64,000 nucleotides of DNA from Lysobacter sp. (GTDB taxonomy: Bacteria > Pseudomonadota > Gammaproteobacteria > Xanthomonadales > Xanthomonadaceae): positions 282,178 through 346,177 of the forward strand of contig WYBC01000016.1 of assembly GCA_011526085.1 (NCBI GenBank), written 5' to 3'. Shown here piece after piece: positions 28,049 through 38,411 of the stretch. The notes under the pieces were generated by a model that did not search any database, was not told where the DNA came from, and was given only the letters and a program-made list of their open reading frames with translations. The number at the start of each line of letters is the position of its first letter. Within the stretch, counting starts at the first letter, position 1. The position numbers were made by a program, and so were the translations under genes.

Positions 28049-30265
28049 ATGCGCCGTTTCCTGATCTTCTCCGCAGCCTACTTCGTCGGCGCGTGGTACG
28101 CGGCCGCGTTCGTCGGTGTGGGTGCGGACGTCACCCTGCTGTGGCCGCCCGCCGGCATCGCGTTCGCCGTGACGCTGCGCTACGGCCCCCGCTGGTCGCT
28201 GATCGCGGTGTTGCCTGTGCTGCTGATGCACTGGCTGCTGGCGCCGGTGCCGCCGGTGTTCCTGCCGTTCTCGCTGCTGAGCAACGTGCTGGGTGCGCTC
28301 GCCGGCCATTACGCCTGTACGCGCTGGAAGGACCTGGACAATCCGTTGAGCATGCGCAGCGGCTTCAGCATCCTGCTCGGGGGGATGGTGATGTCGCTGG
28401 TGTCGGGACTCATCGGCAGCAGCGGCCTGGTCGCGGCACAGATGCTGGATGCCCACGATTTCTGGCCGGCCTGGGCCAAGTGGGGACTGGGCGACCTGCT
28501 CGGGATCATGACCCTGGGGCCGGTGGTGCTGTTCTTCACCGACCCGGGGCCGAAACCGCGCACGCTGCGCCGACCGGTCGCGACATACGCGTCACGACGG
28601 GAGAAAACGATCTGGCTGGGCTGCCTGCCGGCGTCCTACCTGGCGATCTATCTCGTGGGCATCCAGAGCAGCCCCTATGCCTATGGCCTGGTCGCGCTGC
28701 CGCTGGGCGTGCTGCTGTGGAGTGCCATCCGCTTCGAGCCGATCTGGTCGATCCTGGGCAACACGGCCACGGTCTTCGTGCTGATCTCGCTGGCGGGCCT
28801 GGGTCTGGCCGGATTTCCGCCGCCCCACGACACCCTGGAAGCGGCGATCCTGCTCGGCTCGATGTGCGTGTTCGCGAACGTTCCGATCACGCTGATGGCG
28901 GCGATGGCGCAGCAGCGCGCGGCCAGCCAGCGCGCGTTGCGGCGGGCGACCACCGACGAGGCCACCGGACTGCCGAACCGTGCCGCGTTCGAGTCGGCGA
29001 TGAAGCTCACCCTGATCGGCGCGGGCCGACAGCAGGGACTGGCGTATCTGGACCTGGATCATCTCAGCGTCATCAATGACACCACCGGCCATGCGGCCGG
29101 CGACGCCATGCTGCACGGCATCGGCTCGTTGCTGCGCGCTGAAATCGGCGCGGAGGGCGAGGTGTTCCGGATCGGCGGCGACGAATTCGCGCTGCTGCTG
29201 ACCGGCGATGCCGCGGAGGTGCGCGCGCGGATCGATCAAATCCGCCAAGCGATCGAGCAATACCGCGTGGGCTGGCATGGCCGGGTGCTCAATGTCACCG
29301 CCAGCATCGGAATGGTGCCGTTCCGCGCGGGCGAAACCACACGCCGCGACCTGCTCTCGCTGGCCGACACCGCATGTTTCACCGCCAAGGAACTGGGCGG
29401 CAACCGGGTCTGCCATGTCGACGATGGACATGGCGGCCCGCTGGACCGCACCGAGGCCATGCGCTGGGCGGTGCGCATCCGCGAAGCGCTCGACCTCGGC
29501 CTGTTCGAGCTGCACTGCCAGTCGATCTCGCCCTTCGCCGGCACCGGCACGAAGGAACCACGGCACATCGAGATCCTGCTGCGCATGCGCGACCCCACGA
29601 GCGGACAACTGCTGCCGCCCGGGCAGTTCATTCCCGCCGCCGAACGCTTCCAGCTGGGCGTGGCGCTGGACCGCCACGTGATCGAACTCGCATTGCGCTG
29701 GTTCGAATCGCGCCCCGAAGCCGCGGCGCGGATCGGCCTGTGCGCGATCAATCTCACCGCCGCGTCGATGGTCGACGAATCGTTCCGCGAATTCCTCATC
29801 GCCCGCGTCCGCCGCAGCACGCTGCCCGCGCGCAAACTCTGCTTCGAGATCACCGAGACCAGCGCGGTCCGCGATCTGTCGCGCGCGCAGGAGCTGATCA
29901 TGGAACTGCGCGCGCTGGGCTGCGCGTTCGCGCTGGACGACTTCGGCACCGGCTTCTGCTCGTTCGACTACCTGCGTTCGCTGGACGTCGACTATCTGAA
30001 GATCGACGGCAGCTTCATCCGCAATCTCGCCGATTCCGAACTGTCCGCGGCGGTCGCGCGCTCGATCGCCGACATCGCGCACGTGCTCGACAAGAAGACC
30101 ATCGCCGAGCAGGTCGAAAACGAGGCCGTGCTGCAGACCCTGCGCACCCTCGGCATCGATTATGCGCAGGGCTATCTGCTGCACCGGCCGCAGCCGCTGG
30201 ACGACTACTTCCGCGACATGGACGACGCGATCGCGCCCGCGATCGCGATCTCAGCGACCGGCTGA
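28049..30265 (+). CDS. MASE1 membrane sensor with GGDEF and EAL domains
   Basis: This 738-residue c-di-GMP enzyme starts with a MASE1 sensor of eight or so membrane helices (residues 1-295, with LLWPPAGIAFAV and WGLGDLLGIMTLGP signatures). The GGDEF domain has an intact RIGGDEF motif (GGDEF at 376-380) but no obvious RXXD inhibitory site. The EAL domain has EIL in place of EAL (Glu508 kept), with INLTA, ETS, DDFGTG, LKID and AEQVEN intact, so phosphodiesterase activity is plausible. A ribosome site AAGGGG precedes the chosen ATG; a GTG at 28022 would add nine residues. The 3' end overlaps hom by 15 bases on the opposite strand. Confidence 0.93.
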   Translation: MRRFLIFSAAYFVGAWYAAAFVGVGADVTLLWPPAGIAFAVTLRYGPRWSLIAVLPVLLMHWLLAPVPPVFLPFSLLSNVLGALAGHYACTRWKDLDNPLSMRSGFSILLGGMVMSLVSGLIGSSGLVAAQMLDAHDFWPAWAKWGLGDLLGIMTLGPVVLFFTDPGPKPRTLRRPVATYASRREKTIWLGCLPASYLAIYLVGIQSSPYAYGLVALPLGVLLWSAIRFEPIWSILGNTATVFVLISLAGLGLAGFPPPHDTLEAAILLGSMCVFANVPITLMAAMAQQRAASQRALRRATTDEATGLPNRAAFESAMKLTLIGAGRQQGLAYLDLDHLSVINDTTGHAAGDAMLHGIGSLLRAEIGAEGEVFRIGGDEFALLLTGDAAEVRARIDQIRQAIEQYRVGWHGRVLNVTASIGMVPFRAGETTRRDLLSLADTACFTAKELGGNRVCHVDDGHGGPLDRTEAMRWAVRIREALDLGLFELHCQSISPFAGTGTKEPRHIEILLRMRDPTSGQLLPPGQFIPAAERFQLGVALDRHVIELALRWFESRPEAAARIGLCAINLTAASMVDESFREFLIARVRRSTLPARKLCFEITETSAVRDLSRAQELIMELRALGCAFALDDFGTGFCSFDYLRSLDVDYLKIDGSFIRNLADSELSAAVARSIADIAHVLDKKTIAEQVENEAVLQTLRTLGIDYAQGYLLHRPQPLDDYFRDMDDAIAPAIAISATG

Positions 30266-31363
30266 AGCGGAGGCGATCTCGAGCGCATCGTCGAGCAGCG
30301 CCGCGGCGGTCACCTCCGCGCCCGCCCCCGGGCCCTGGATCACCAGCGGCTGGTCGCGATAGCGATCGGACCAGATCGCGACGCGGTTGTCGGTGCCGGC
30401 GCCGCCAACCAGCGGATGCGTCGCCGGCAGCGATTCCAGCCCGACCCGGGCGCGACCGCGCTCGAATCGCGCGACGAAGCGCAGCCTTTCGCCGCGCTTG
30501 TAGGCGTCGGCGTAACGCGCGCGCAGCGGCTCGTCGAGCTGCGGCAGCGCGGCATCCACCTCGGAGGCGCGCAACGCCGCGAGCGCAGGCGGGACAAGCG
30601 AGTCGACCTCGACTTCGGCACTGTCGAGCGCGACGCCCGCGGCACGGGCGAGGATCAGCAGCTTGCGGCGCACGTCCTCGCCGTTGAGATCGTCGCGCGG
30701 ATCCGGTTCGGTATAGCCGGCCTCGCGGGCCTGGCGCACGAAACCGGAAAACGGACGCAGACCGTCGTACTGGTTGAACAGCCATGCCAGCGAACCCGAC
30801 AGCACGCCGGCGATGCCGTGGATGCGATCGCCGCCGGCCTGCAGCGCACGCAGCGATGTCAGCAATGGCAGACCGGCGCCGACGGTGGCGCGATCGCCGT
30901 AGCGCGCGCCGCCCTCCGCGCAGGCCTCGCGGAGGGCACACCAGCGCGCGAGCGAGGTGCCCTGCCCGAGCTTGCAGGCGGTGACGACGTGGATGCCGTC
31001 GGCGAGCCATCCCGTTTGCCGCTCGGCGACGGCATCGCTCGCGGTCGCGTCGATCACGATGCGCGTGCCGCGGGTGCCGAGCGCGCGCGCGACATCGCCC
31101 AGCGACGCAGCCTCGTCCGTCGCTTCACGCCATTCGCGGCCGCCGGGTGCCGTTCGGAAGACATGACGCGAATTGGCGACATGCGCCAATCGCAGGCGCT
31201 CGCCCAAAGGCGAACCCTGCCAGGCCGCGAGCCGCGCCAGCACCGCCGTGCCGACCGTGCCGGTACCCAGCAGCGCGACCCGCGCCGGCGCGCCGCCGGC
31301 AGCGGGCGTCGGTGTCCGCCGCGACGCGACGGGCGTGCGGGTCGCGATCGCGGCGGCGGTCAT
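30251..31363 (-). CDS. hom: Homoserine dehydrogenase
   Basis: The 370-residue enzyme reduces aspartate semialdehyde to homoserine. The N-terminal Rossmann motif is ALLGTGTVGTAVLARL. The catalytic domain has IVIDATASD, KLGQGTSLARW, TVGAGLPLLTSLRAL, GVLSGSLAWLFNQYDG and the Asp/Lys block EPDPRDDLNGEDVRRKLLILAR. It lacks the C-terminal ACT domain of many bacterial Hom proteins, so threonine feedback through that domain is not expected. It is the last gene of the riboswitch-metX-metB-hom operon and overlaps metB by 4 bases. Confidence 0.95.
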   Translation of the reverse strand: MTAAAIATRTPVASRRTPTPAAGGAPARVALLGTGTVGTAVLARLAAWQGSPLGERLRLAHVANSRHVFRTAPGGREWREATDEAASLGDVARALGTRGTRIVIDATASDAVAERQTGWLADGIHVVTACKLGQGTSLARWCALREACAEGGARYGDRATVGAGLPLLTSLRALQAGGDRIHGIAGVLSGSLAWLFNQYDGLRPFSGFVRQAREAGYTEPDPRDDLNGEDVRRKLLILARAAGVALDSAEVEVDSLVPPALAALRASEVDAALPQLDEPLRARYADAYKRGERLRFVARFERGRARVGLESLPATHPLVGGAGTDNRVAIWSDRYRDQPLVIQGPGAGAEVTAAALLDDALEIASASAGR

Positions 31364-32589
31364 ACCGCGACCTGTTTCGACGGCTGTTTTCCCGCTTCGA
31401 TCACCACGTACGCGCGATCGAGCGCGGCGGCGATGTCGGCGACCAGATCGTCCGCATGTTCGATGCCCACGGACAATCGCAGCAGACCATCGCCGATGCC
31501 GGCGGCGGCGCGCGCCTCGGCGGTCATCGCCGCGTGCGTCATCGTCGCCGGATGCGCGATCAGACTTTCGACGCCGCCCAGCGATTCGGCCAGGGTGAAA
31601 TATTCGAGACCTTCGATGAAGGCGCGCACGGCCTCGGTGTCGCCGTCGAGTTCGAGGCTCAGCATCGCGCCGAAGCCCTTCTGCTGGCGCGCGGCCAAGG
31701 CATGGCCCGGATGCGTGGACAGACCCGGATAATGCAGCGCGCGCACGGCCGGATGCGCCTGCAGCAACGTCACCAGCGCGGCGGTGTTTTCCTGGTGCGC
31801 GCGCAGGCGCACGTCCAGCGTGCGCAACCCGCGCAGCGTCAGGAAGCTGTCGAACGGCGCGCCGGTGATGCCCAGCGCGTTCGCCCACCACACCAGTTGC
31901 GCATGCTGATCGGCGTCTTTCGCCACCGCAGCGCCGCCGACCACATCGCTGTGGCCGTTGATGTACTTGGTGGTCGAATGCACCACGAAATCGGCGCCGA
32001 ACGCGATCGGCGTCTGCAGCGCGGGCGAGAGGAAGGTGTTGTCGACCACGGCCAGCGCGCCCGCGGCATGCGCCGCCTCGATCACGAAGCGCAGATCGGT
32101 GATGCGCAGCAGCGGATTCGACGGCGTCTCGATCCACACCACCTTCGGCTTCTGCGCGAGCGCGTCGGCCAGCGCGCGCGGGTCGGTGAAATCGATCGTC
32201 GACAGCTCGAACGCGCCCTTCCTGGCCAATGCGTTGAACAGCCGCCAGCTGCCGCCGTAGGCATCGTGCGGCACGACCAGACGGTCGCCCGGCTGCAGCA
32301 GCGCGTGCAGCAACAGGGTGATCGCGGACATGCCGGTGGACGTGACCACCGCGCCGGCGCCGCCTTCCAGTTCCGCGAGGGCCTCGGCCAGCAGATCGCG
32401 GGTCGGATTGCCGCTGCGGGTGTAGTCGTACTGGCGCTTCTCGCCGAAGCCGGCGAAGCTGAAATTCGAGGACAGCACCAGCGGCGGCGTCACCGCGCCG
32501 AAGGCGGTATCGCGGTCGATGCCCGCACGCACGGCGCGGGTGGCGGCGCGGGCGCCGGGCCGGTCGAGGTCGATCGCATCGAGGCTCAT
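31360..32589 (-). CDS. metB: Cystathionine gamma-synthase / O-acylhomoserine lyase
   Basis: This PLP enzyme joins activated homoserine with cysteine (or sulfide) in methionine synthesis. The start is the ATG overlapping metX by 4 bases (ATGA) and gives 409 residues; an in-frame ATG five codons earlier is less likely. It has TSTGMSAITLLLHALL, PHDAYGGSWRLF, ETPSNPLLRITDL, VDNTFLSPALQ, the PLP lysine Lys208 in HSTTKYINGHSDVVGG, and ESLGGVESLIAHPATMTHA. Substrate specificity between MetB, MetY and MetZ cannot be settled by eye. Confidence 0.93.
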   Translation of the reverse strand: MSLDAIDLDRPGARAATRAVRAGIDRDTAFGAVTPPLVLSSNFSFAGFGEKRQYDYTRSGNPTRDLLAEALAELEGGAGAVVTSTGMSAITLLLHALLQPGDRLVVPHDAYGGSWRLFNALARKGAFELSTIDFTDPRALADALAQKPKVVWIETPSNPLLRITDLRFVIEAAHAAGALAVVDNTFLSPALQTPIAFGADFVVHSTTKYINGHSDVVGGAAVAKDADQHAQLVWWANALGITGAPFDSFLTLRGLRTLDVRLRAHQENTAALVTLLQAHPAVRALHYPGLSTHPGHALAARQQKGFGAMLSLELDGDTEAVRAFIEGLEYFTLAESLGGVESLIAHPATMTHAAMTAEARAAAGIGDGLLRLSVGIEHADDLVADIAAALDRAYVVIEAGKQPSKQVAV

Positions 32590-33638
32590 GCCGCACCTCC
32601 GCACGCACCCTGCAGCGCGGCATCGAGCGCGCCGACGATCAGATCCCCGATCGCGCGGGTCTCGGTGAGGAAGGCGTCATGGCCGAATTTCGAGCGCAGC
32701 ACGTGGATCTCGCCACGCGGCAGCGCTTCGCTCAGCGCGAACAGATCCTCCAACGGCACCAGCCGGTCCTCGGCGATGGCGACCACGGTGGTCGGCACGC
32801 CGACTTCGCGCGGTTCGACACGATGCAGATCGATCGACTCGGACAGCCGCAGGAACGCGGTCGGCGAAGTGCGCGCGACCCAGGTCGAAGCGCAGTGTTC
32901 GAGATAATCCTCGGCGGCCACGCGCACGCGGTCGTGGGCGACGGTCGGCGCCGCGTCGAAGCGCTCGGCGAATTCGGCCGGCGTGCGGTAACTCAGCATC
33001 GCCAGCTGCCGCGCCAGCGCCAGTCCCTGCGATTCGTCGCACTGCAGTTGACCCAGGGCCACCGCCTGGCGCTGCAGCGCGCGCCACGCGCTGGCATAGG
33101 GATGCGAACGATGCGCACCGCTGATCGCGACCAGCCGGCCGACGCGCCGCGGATGGCGCGCGGCGAACTGCAGGCCGACCATCGCGCCGTAGGAACTGCC
33201 CAGGAACGCGGCGACCGCGGCGATGCCCAGGGCGTCGAGCACGGCGGCGATGGCGTCGGCCTGGTCGGCGCTGTCGATCACCGCATCCAGCCGGCCGTCC
33301 GCGCCCAGCCAGTCGATGGCGAGCACCCGCAGGCGCGCGGTGTCGAGGCCGACGCCGCTCTGGCTCTGCCACCAGCCGGCTTCGGGAAAGGCATCGCTGG
33401 CGATCACATGCCGATGCGCCGAGATCCCGCCGGCCACCAGCACCACCGGTGCATCGGCCGGCCCGACCAGTTCGTAGGCGATCTGCAGATCGTGCTCGCC
33501 GCCATGACGCAGGCGCAGACGCGCAGGCACGCGGCCGCGGACCGCCTGCGGCGTCGCGGGGATGTCGGAAGAGAAGGGGCGACACTCGAAAGCCCGCGCG
33601 TCGGCGGCGTGCGATTCGGTGTAGGCGGCGAAGGTCAT
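32586..33638 (-). CDS. metX: Homoserine O-succinyltransferase, MetX family
   Basis: The 350-residue alpha/beta hydrolase-fold acyltransferase activates homoserine. The nucleophile is Ser149 in LGSSYGAMVG, with the acid in EDRLVPLEDL and His in KFGHDAFL. The start is placed at MTFAAYTE, which has GGAG seven bases upstream; the frame is open further into the riboswitch. MetX of the Xanthomonas group uses succinyl-CoA and some relatives act on serine, but the operon with metB and hom behind a SAM riboswitch argues for homoserine. Confidence 0.93.
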   Translation of the reverse strand: MTFAAYTESHAADARAFECRPFSSDIPATPQAVRGRVPARLRLRHGGEHDLQIAYELVGPADAPVVLVAGGISAHRHVIASDAFPEAGWWQSQSGVGLDTARLRVLAIDWLGADGRLDAVIDSADQADAIAAVLDALGIAAVAAFLGSSYGAMVGLQFAARHPRRVGRLVAISGAHRSHPYASAWRALQRQAVALGQLQCDESQGLALARQLAMLSYRTPAEFAERFDAAPTVAHDRVRVAAEDYLEHCASTWVARTSPTAFLRLSESIDLHRVEPREVGVPTTVVAIAEDRLVPLEDLFALSEALPRGEIHVLRSKFGHDAFLTETRAIGDLIVGALDAALQGACGGAA

Positions 33639-33640
33639 GG

Positions 33641-33689
33641 CGGTCTCCGGGGCGATGAGGGCCATCGAAGCCGCGGGGAGACCGGAGAC
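33641..33689 (-). promoter_or_regulatory. Shine-Dalgarno-sequestering helix of the metX riboswitch
   Basis: The metX ribosome site lies in GGAGACCG (33641-33648), three bases before the ATG. An upstream CGGTCTCC (33677-33684) is its perfect 8-base complement. Because GTCTCC occurs twice in that upstream strand, a second register, GTCTCCGG (33682-33689) with CCGGAGAC, is also perfect. Either helix would bury the ribosome site, which fits translational rather than transcriptional control. No U-run terminator is present. Confidence 0.7.
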
Positions 33690-33734
33690 ATGCTGCTGCG
33701 TACGGCAAAAACGACACGAGCCCGCGACGCGCAA

Positions 33735-33861
33735 CCATCTTCACGGCGGACACAGGGTCCCCGCAGGAGTTGGCACCTTGTGGAAGCCACGCGTGAACGT
33801 CGCCTCCATCAGGTTGCCCCGGCGTCTTCGGGCCTGTCCCTCAGCCGGTCTTGATGGATGG
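33735..33861 (-). promoter_or_regulatory. SAM-I (S-box) riboswitch
   Basis: Read on the minus strand, the segment has the S-box order: P1 strand CCATC, ATCAAGA, GGCTGAGGGAC (kink-turn side), AGGCCCGAAGACG, CCGGGGCAACC, then AAGGTGCCAACTCCTGC and the closing AAGATGG that pairs with CCATC. These blocks match the SAM-I consensus closely. It ends 97 bases upstream of metX. Binding of S-adenosylmethionine should switch off metX-metB-hom. Confidence 0.93.
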
Positions 33862-33968
33862 CCGCAGCTTGCCCGAGCTTTTCGCGAATGTCAATCGCTT
33901 CATGCGGATAAAGCGATGCTCATCGCGGAGCCTGTCCCGCTTCCGGGGATTCGGCGATACTTGGGGTG

Positions 33969-35063
33969 ATGCGCATCGCCTTTTTCGGCCCGCTGGCGGC
34001 CCTCCTCATCACCCTTCCCCTGTCTTCCTGCGCGGCGCCACGCCATGGCCCCGCGCCGCCGGACGCGCCACCGATCACGCCGACCGTGATCGCCGAGGCC
34101 TATGTCTCCATCGAAAACCCGGGGGAGGAGCTCGATTCGCTCGCCACCTGGCGCCACCCCGATGGCACCACCTGGCTGATCGCGACCGCGAAATCGTCCC
34201 ACCGCCTCGTGGTCTTCGACGCCGGCAACGGCACGCGATTGCGCGATGTCGGCGCCAAGGGCAGCGAGCCGGGCCAGTTCAGGCGGCCGAACGGCATCGC
34301 CGTGCACGGCGACCTGCTGTTCGTGGCCGAACGCGACAATCACCGCATCCAGGTCCTGTCGCTGCCGACCTTCCGGTCGCTCGGGTCGTTCGGACAGCCC
34401 GCGCTGCGCTCGCCGTACGGGCTGTGGCTCAACCCGCTGGCCGACGGCGCCATCGAGGTCTACGTCACCGACAACTTCATGGACGGCGAACGTTTCGATG
34501 TGGTGCCGCCGCTGGCGCAACTGGACCAGCGCGTGCGCCGCTATCGCGTGCGGATCGCCGACGACGGCGCGCTGCGCGCGGAAGACGCGGGCCATTTCGG
34601 CGAGACCGGCGACAGGAACGCGCTGCGGATCGTGGAATCCATCGCCGGCGACGCCGCGCACGGCCGCCTGCTGATCGCCGACGAGTACCAGCCGCAGTCG
34701 ACCCTGCGCGAATACACCCTGGCCGGCCGCGCCACCGGCCGGCGGCTGCCCGACGATACTTTCGCCTTCGAAGCCGAAGGCGTCGCCCTCTGGGCCTGCC
34801 GCAACGACCGCGGCTATTGGGTGTCGGTCGACCAGTTGTCGCCCCTCACCGTGTTCCATTTCTTCGACCGCAGGACGCTGGCGCGGGTCGGCAGCTTCAC
34901 CGGCCGCACCGTCGCCGCCACCGACGGCATCGCCCTGCGCCCCGTGCCGAGCGCCGCATTCCCGAACGGCGCACTGTTCGCGGTGCACGACGACACCGCC
35001 GTGGCCGCGTTCGACCTGGGCCAGGTCGCGGCGGCGCTGAAGCTCGACCGCAATTGTCTGTAG
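33969..35063 (+). CDS. Beta-propeller (NHL-like) lipoprotein
   Basis: The product of about 364 residues has a lipobox (ITLPLSSC) and then NHL/six-bladed propeller strands: RLRDVGAKGSEPGQFRRPNGIAV, LFVAERDNHRIQVLSLP, GSFGQPALRSPYGLWL, with similar later blades. It resembles secreted phytase-like or peptidyl-glycine-lyase-like propellers, but I see no decisive active site. The start is ATG 33969 (or the GTG just before it at 33966). A -10-like GATACT ends 8 bases upstream, leaving no room for a ribosome site. The next gene follows within 6 bases. Confidence 0.8.
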   Translation: MRIAFFGPLAALLITLPLSSCAAPRHGPAPPDAPPITPTVIAEAYVSIENPGEELDSLATWRHPDGTTWLIATAKSSHRLVVFDAGNGTRLRDVGAKGSEPGQFRRPNGIAVHGDLLFVAERDNHRIQVLSLPTFRSLGSFGQPALRSPYGLWLNPLADGAIEVYVTDNFMDGERFDVVPPLAQLDQRVRRYRVRIADDGALRAEDAGHFGETGDRNALRIVESIAGDAAHGRLLIADEYQPQSTLREYTLAGRATGRRLPDDTFAFEAEGVALWACRNDRGYWVSVDQLSPLTVFHFFDRRTLARVGSFTGRTVAATDGIALRPVPSAAFPNGALFAVHDDTAVAAFDLGQVAAALKLDRNCL

Positions 35064-35068
35064 TGTCG

Positions 35069-35956
35069 ATGCGCGCATCGGTCGCCGCCGCTCTGCTGCT
35101 GGTCGGCGTCGCGGTCGGCGTCGCCCTGGCCGGCGACCTCTTCCGCTGGCGCGACGGCGGCTTCGTGCGCGAAGCGCCGCGACCGGTCGCCGCGCCTCTG
35201 CCCGCGGCCACACGATCGGTGCCGGTCGAACGTCCACCCATCGCCGGGCTGCGATTCGAGAACCGCGACGACGCCATCGAAGCCTGGGTCGACAACCATC
35301 TCGCGGGTCCGATCGAAGTCGTGCTCAGCCCCATGAGCGGCGAGATCCGCGGCGCCGATCCCGCTTTGCCGGCACGCACGGTGGTCGCGCCGCTCGGACA
35401 GCGGATGGTGACCCGGCTGCCCGTCACCACGACCGCGCGGTTCCACCTCGATGTGACCCAGGGAGACCCGGATGCGCGCGCCGACGACGTGGAATACGCC
35501 TATCCGCTGGAGACTTCGGCGCTGCGGATCGAACAGGGCTGGGGTGGCGCTTACAGCCATCGCGACGCCGAGAACCGCTACGGCATCGATTTCGCGGCCG
35601 ATATCGGCACGCCGGTGCTGGCCGCCCGCGCCGGCACGGTGATGGATCTCGAAGTCGGCTACGCACGCGGCGGTGCGAACAATCCGGATGCGCTCGGACA
35701 GGCCAACTACATCCGCATCCTCCACGACGACGGCACGATGGGCCTGTACGCGCATCTGGACACCGGCGGCGCGACGGTGCGCGTCGGCCAGCGCGTGCGC
35801 CGAGGCGAGGTCATCGGCCTCTCGGGCGACACCGGTTATACCAGCGGCCCGCACCTGCATTTCGCGGTGCAGGTCAATCGCGGCATGGCGCTCGAATCGA
35901 TCCCGTTCCGGATGTTCGGACCGGACGGCATCCTCCGCTTCGACGACGCGCAATAG
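35069..35956 (+). CDS. M23-family (LytM) peptidase
   Basis: The 295-residue product has an N-terminal hydrophobic anchor or signal (VAAALLLVGVAVGVALA), a beta-rich middle, and a LytM domain at about 160-290 (GIDFAADIGTPVLAARAGTV, YAHLDTGG, GDTGYTSGPHLHFAV). The GPHLHF zinc/catalytic motif is intact. The first zinc ligand, normally His four residues before the Asp (HXXXD), is Arg here (RYGID); a His sits ten residues before the Asp in YSHRD. A recalled M23 subfamily uses a similarly shifted His, so activity is uncertain rather than lost. It is probably co-transcribed with the propeller lipoprotein. Confidence 0.88.
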   Translation: MRASVAAALLLVGVAVGVALAGDLFRWRDGGFVREAPRPVAAPLPAATRSVPVERPPIAGLRFENRDDAIEAWVDNHLAGPIEVVLSPMSGEIRGADPALPARTVVAPLGQRMVTRLPVTTTARFHLDVTQGDPDARADDVEYAYPLETSALRIEQGWGGAYSHRDAENRYGIDFAADIGTPVLAARAGTVMDLEVGYARGGANNPDALGQANYIRILHDDGTMGLYAHLDTGGATVRVGQRVRRGEVIGLSGDTGYTSGPHLHFAVQVNRGMALESIPFRMFGPDGILRFDDAQ

Positions 35957-36045
35957 CATCCGCCCTGGCGCACCGAGCGACTGGCCGATCGAAGTTTGCG
36001 GAGACATCGAAGTCGGTGAAGACCAGCGGTGCGCCAAGACGCACC

Positions 36046-36603
36046 CTATGCGGAATCGCGCATCCACACCGGCTTCCGCTTCGCGATGCGCGCATGCACC
36101 GGACAACTCTCGCGGTGCGCGCCGGGCAGATAGCCGAGACTCATCAGGAACTCGCCGACGATCTCGCCGCCGGTGAAACGGAACCGCTGCTTGAACAGCT
36201 TCACCCACGCGGCCTTGTCGCGCAGCGCGCCATCGAGCCGCGTGTGCGTATCCAGCCACGCGGCGAAGCCGCCGTGCGAATCGCGCAAAGCGCGGATGAC
36301 CTGGGCGTTGTGGATGGCGGCTTCGACCTTCAACCGGTTGCGGATGATGCCGGGGTCGGCGAGCAGGCGGGCGCGATCGGCTTCGCCGTAGGCGGCCACC
36401 GTGTCCACGTCGAATCCATCGTAGGCGCGGCGGAAACCCTCGCGCTTCTTCAGGATCGTCTCCCAGCTCAGCCCGGCCTGGTTGATCTCCAGGATCAGCC
36501 TTTCGAACAGCTCGCGCTCCTCGCGCTGCGGGAACCCGTACTCGTGATCGTGGTAGGGCCCGTGGACCGGGTGGCCGGGGGCGAAATCGCAATAGGTCGA
36601 CAT
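36046..36603 (-). CDS. tag: DNA-3-methyladenine glycosylase I
   Basis: The 185-residue enzyme removes 3-methyladenine from alkylated DNA. It begins [25 protein letters not shown], with Cys and His of the zinc snap, continues [35 protein letters not shown], the helix-hairpin-helix core, and ends with [10 protein letters not shown] holding the other zinc ligands. It is a single gene divergent from prfC. Confidence 0.96.
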   Translation of the reverse strand: MSTYCDFAPGHPVHGPYHDHEYGFPQREERELFERLILEINQAGLSWETILKKREGFRRAYDGFDVDTVAAYGEADRARLLADPGIIRNRLKVEAAIHNAQVIRALRDSHGGFAAWLDTHTRLDGALRDKAAWVKLFKQRFRFTGGEIVGEFLMSLGYLPGAHRESCPVHARIAKRKPVWMRDSA

Positions 36604-36640
36604 GGCGGCAGGATACCGCCCGCTGCTGACAGATGCTGTC

Positions 36641-36696
36641 GGTAGCGCGGGCTTCAGCCCGCTGGAAGATCGCAGCGGCCTGAAGGCCGCTCTACC
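36641..36696. repeat. REP-like inverted palindrome doublet
   Basis: Two GTAG-headed hairpins face each other: GGTAGCGCGGGCTTCAGCCC continuing GCT at 36641-36663, and the mirrored AGCGGCCTGAAGGCCGCTCT continuing ACC at 36674-36696. This is the form of REP/BIME elements in Pseudomonas, Stenotrophomonas and Lysobacter relatives, mobilised by RAYT-type transposases. It lies in the tag/prfC divergent spacer, directly before the prfC promoter. I found no second copy in the window. Confidence 0.7.
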
Positions 36697-36739
36697 GGCC
36701 GGGCCGCCGCCGCAGCGGGCCGGCGGCGACCCGCCCCCG

Positions 36740-36745
36740 TATAAT
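36740..36745 (+). promoter_or_regulatory. prfC promoter -10
   Basis: TATAAT, the consensus -10, lies 45 bases before the prfC ATG and 43 bases after the REP-like doublet. The -35 region is all G and C and not recognisable. Confidence 0.6.
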
Positions 36746-36790
36746 TCGCCCCTCCCTGCCGCTTTCCGGCGCCCTGGCGCCGATGTCCCC

Positions 36791-38395
<1,605 letters not shown>

Positions 38396-38411
38396 AGCCA
38401 CGGCCGGAACG

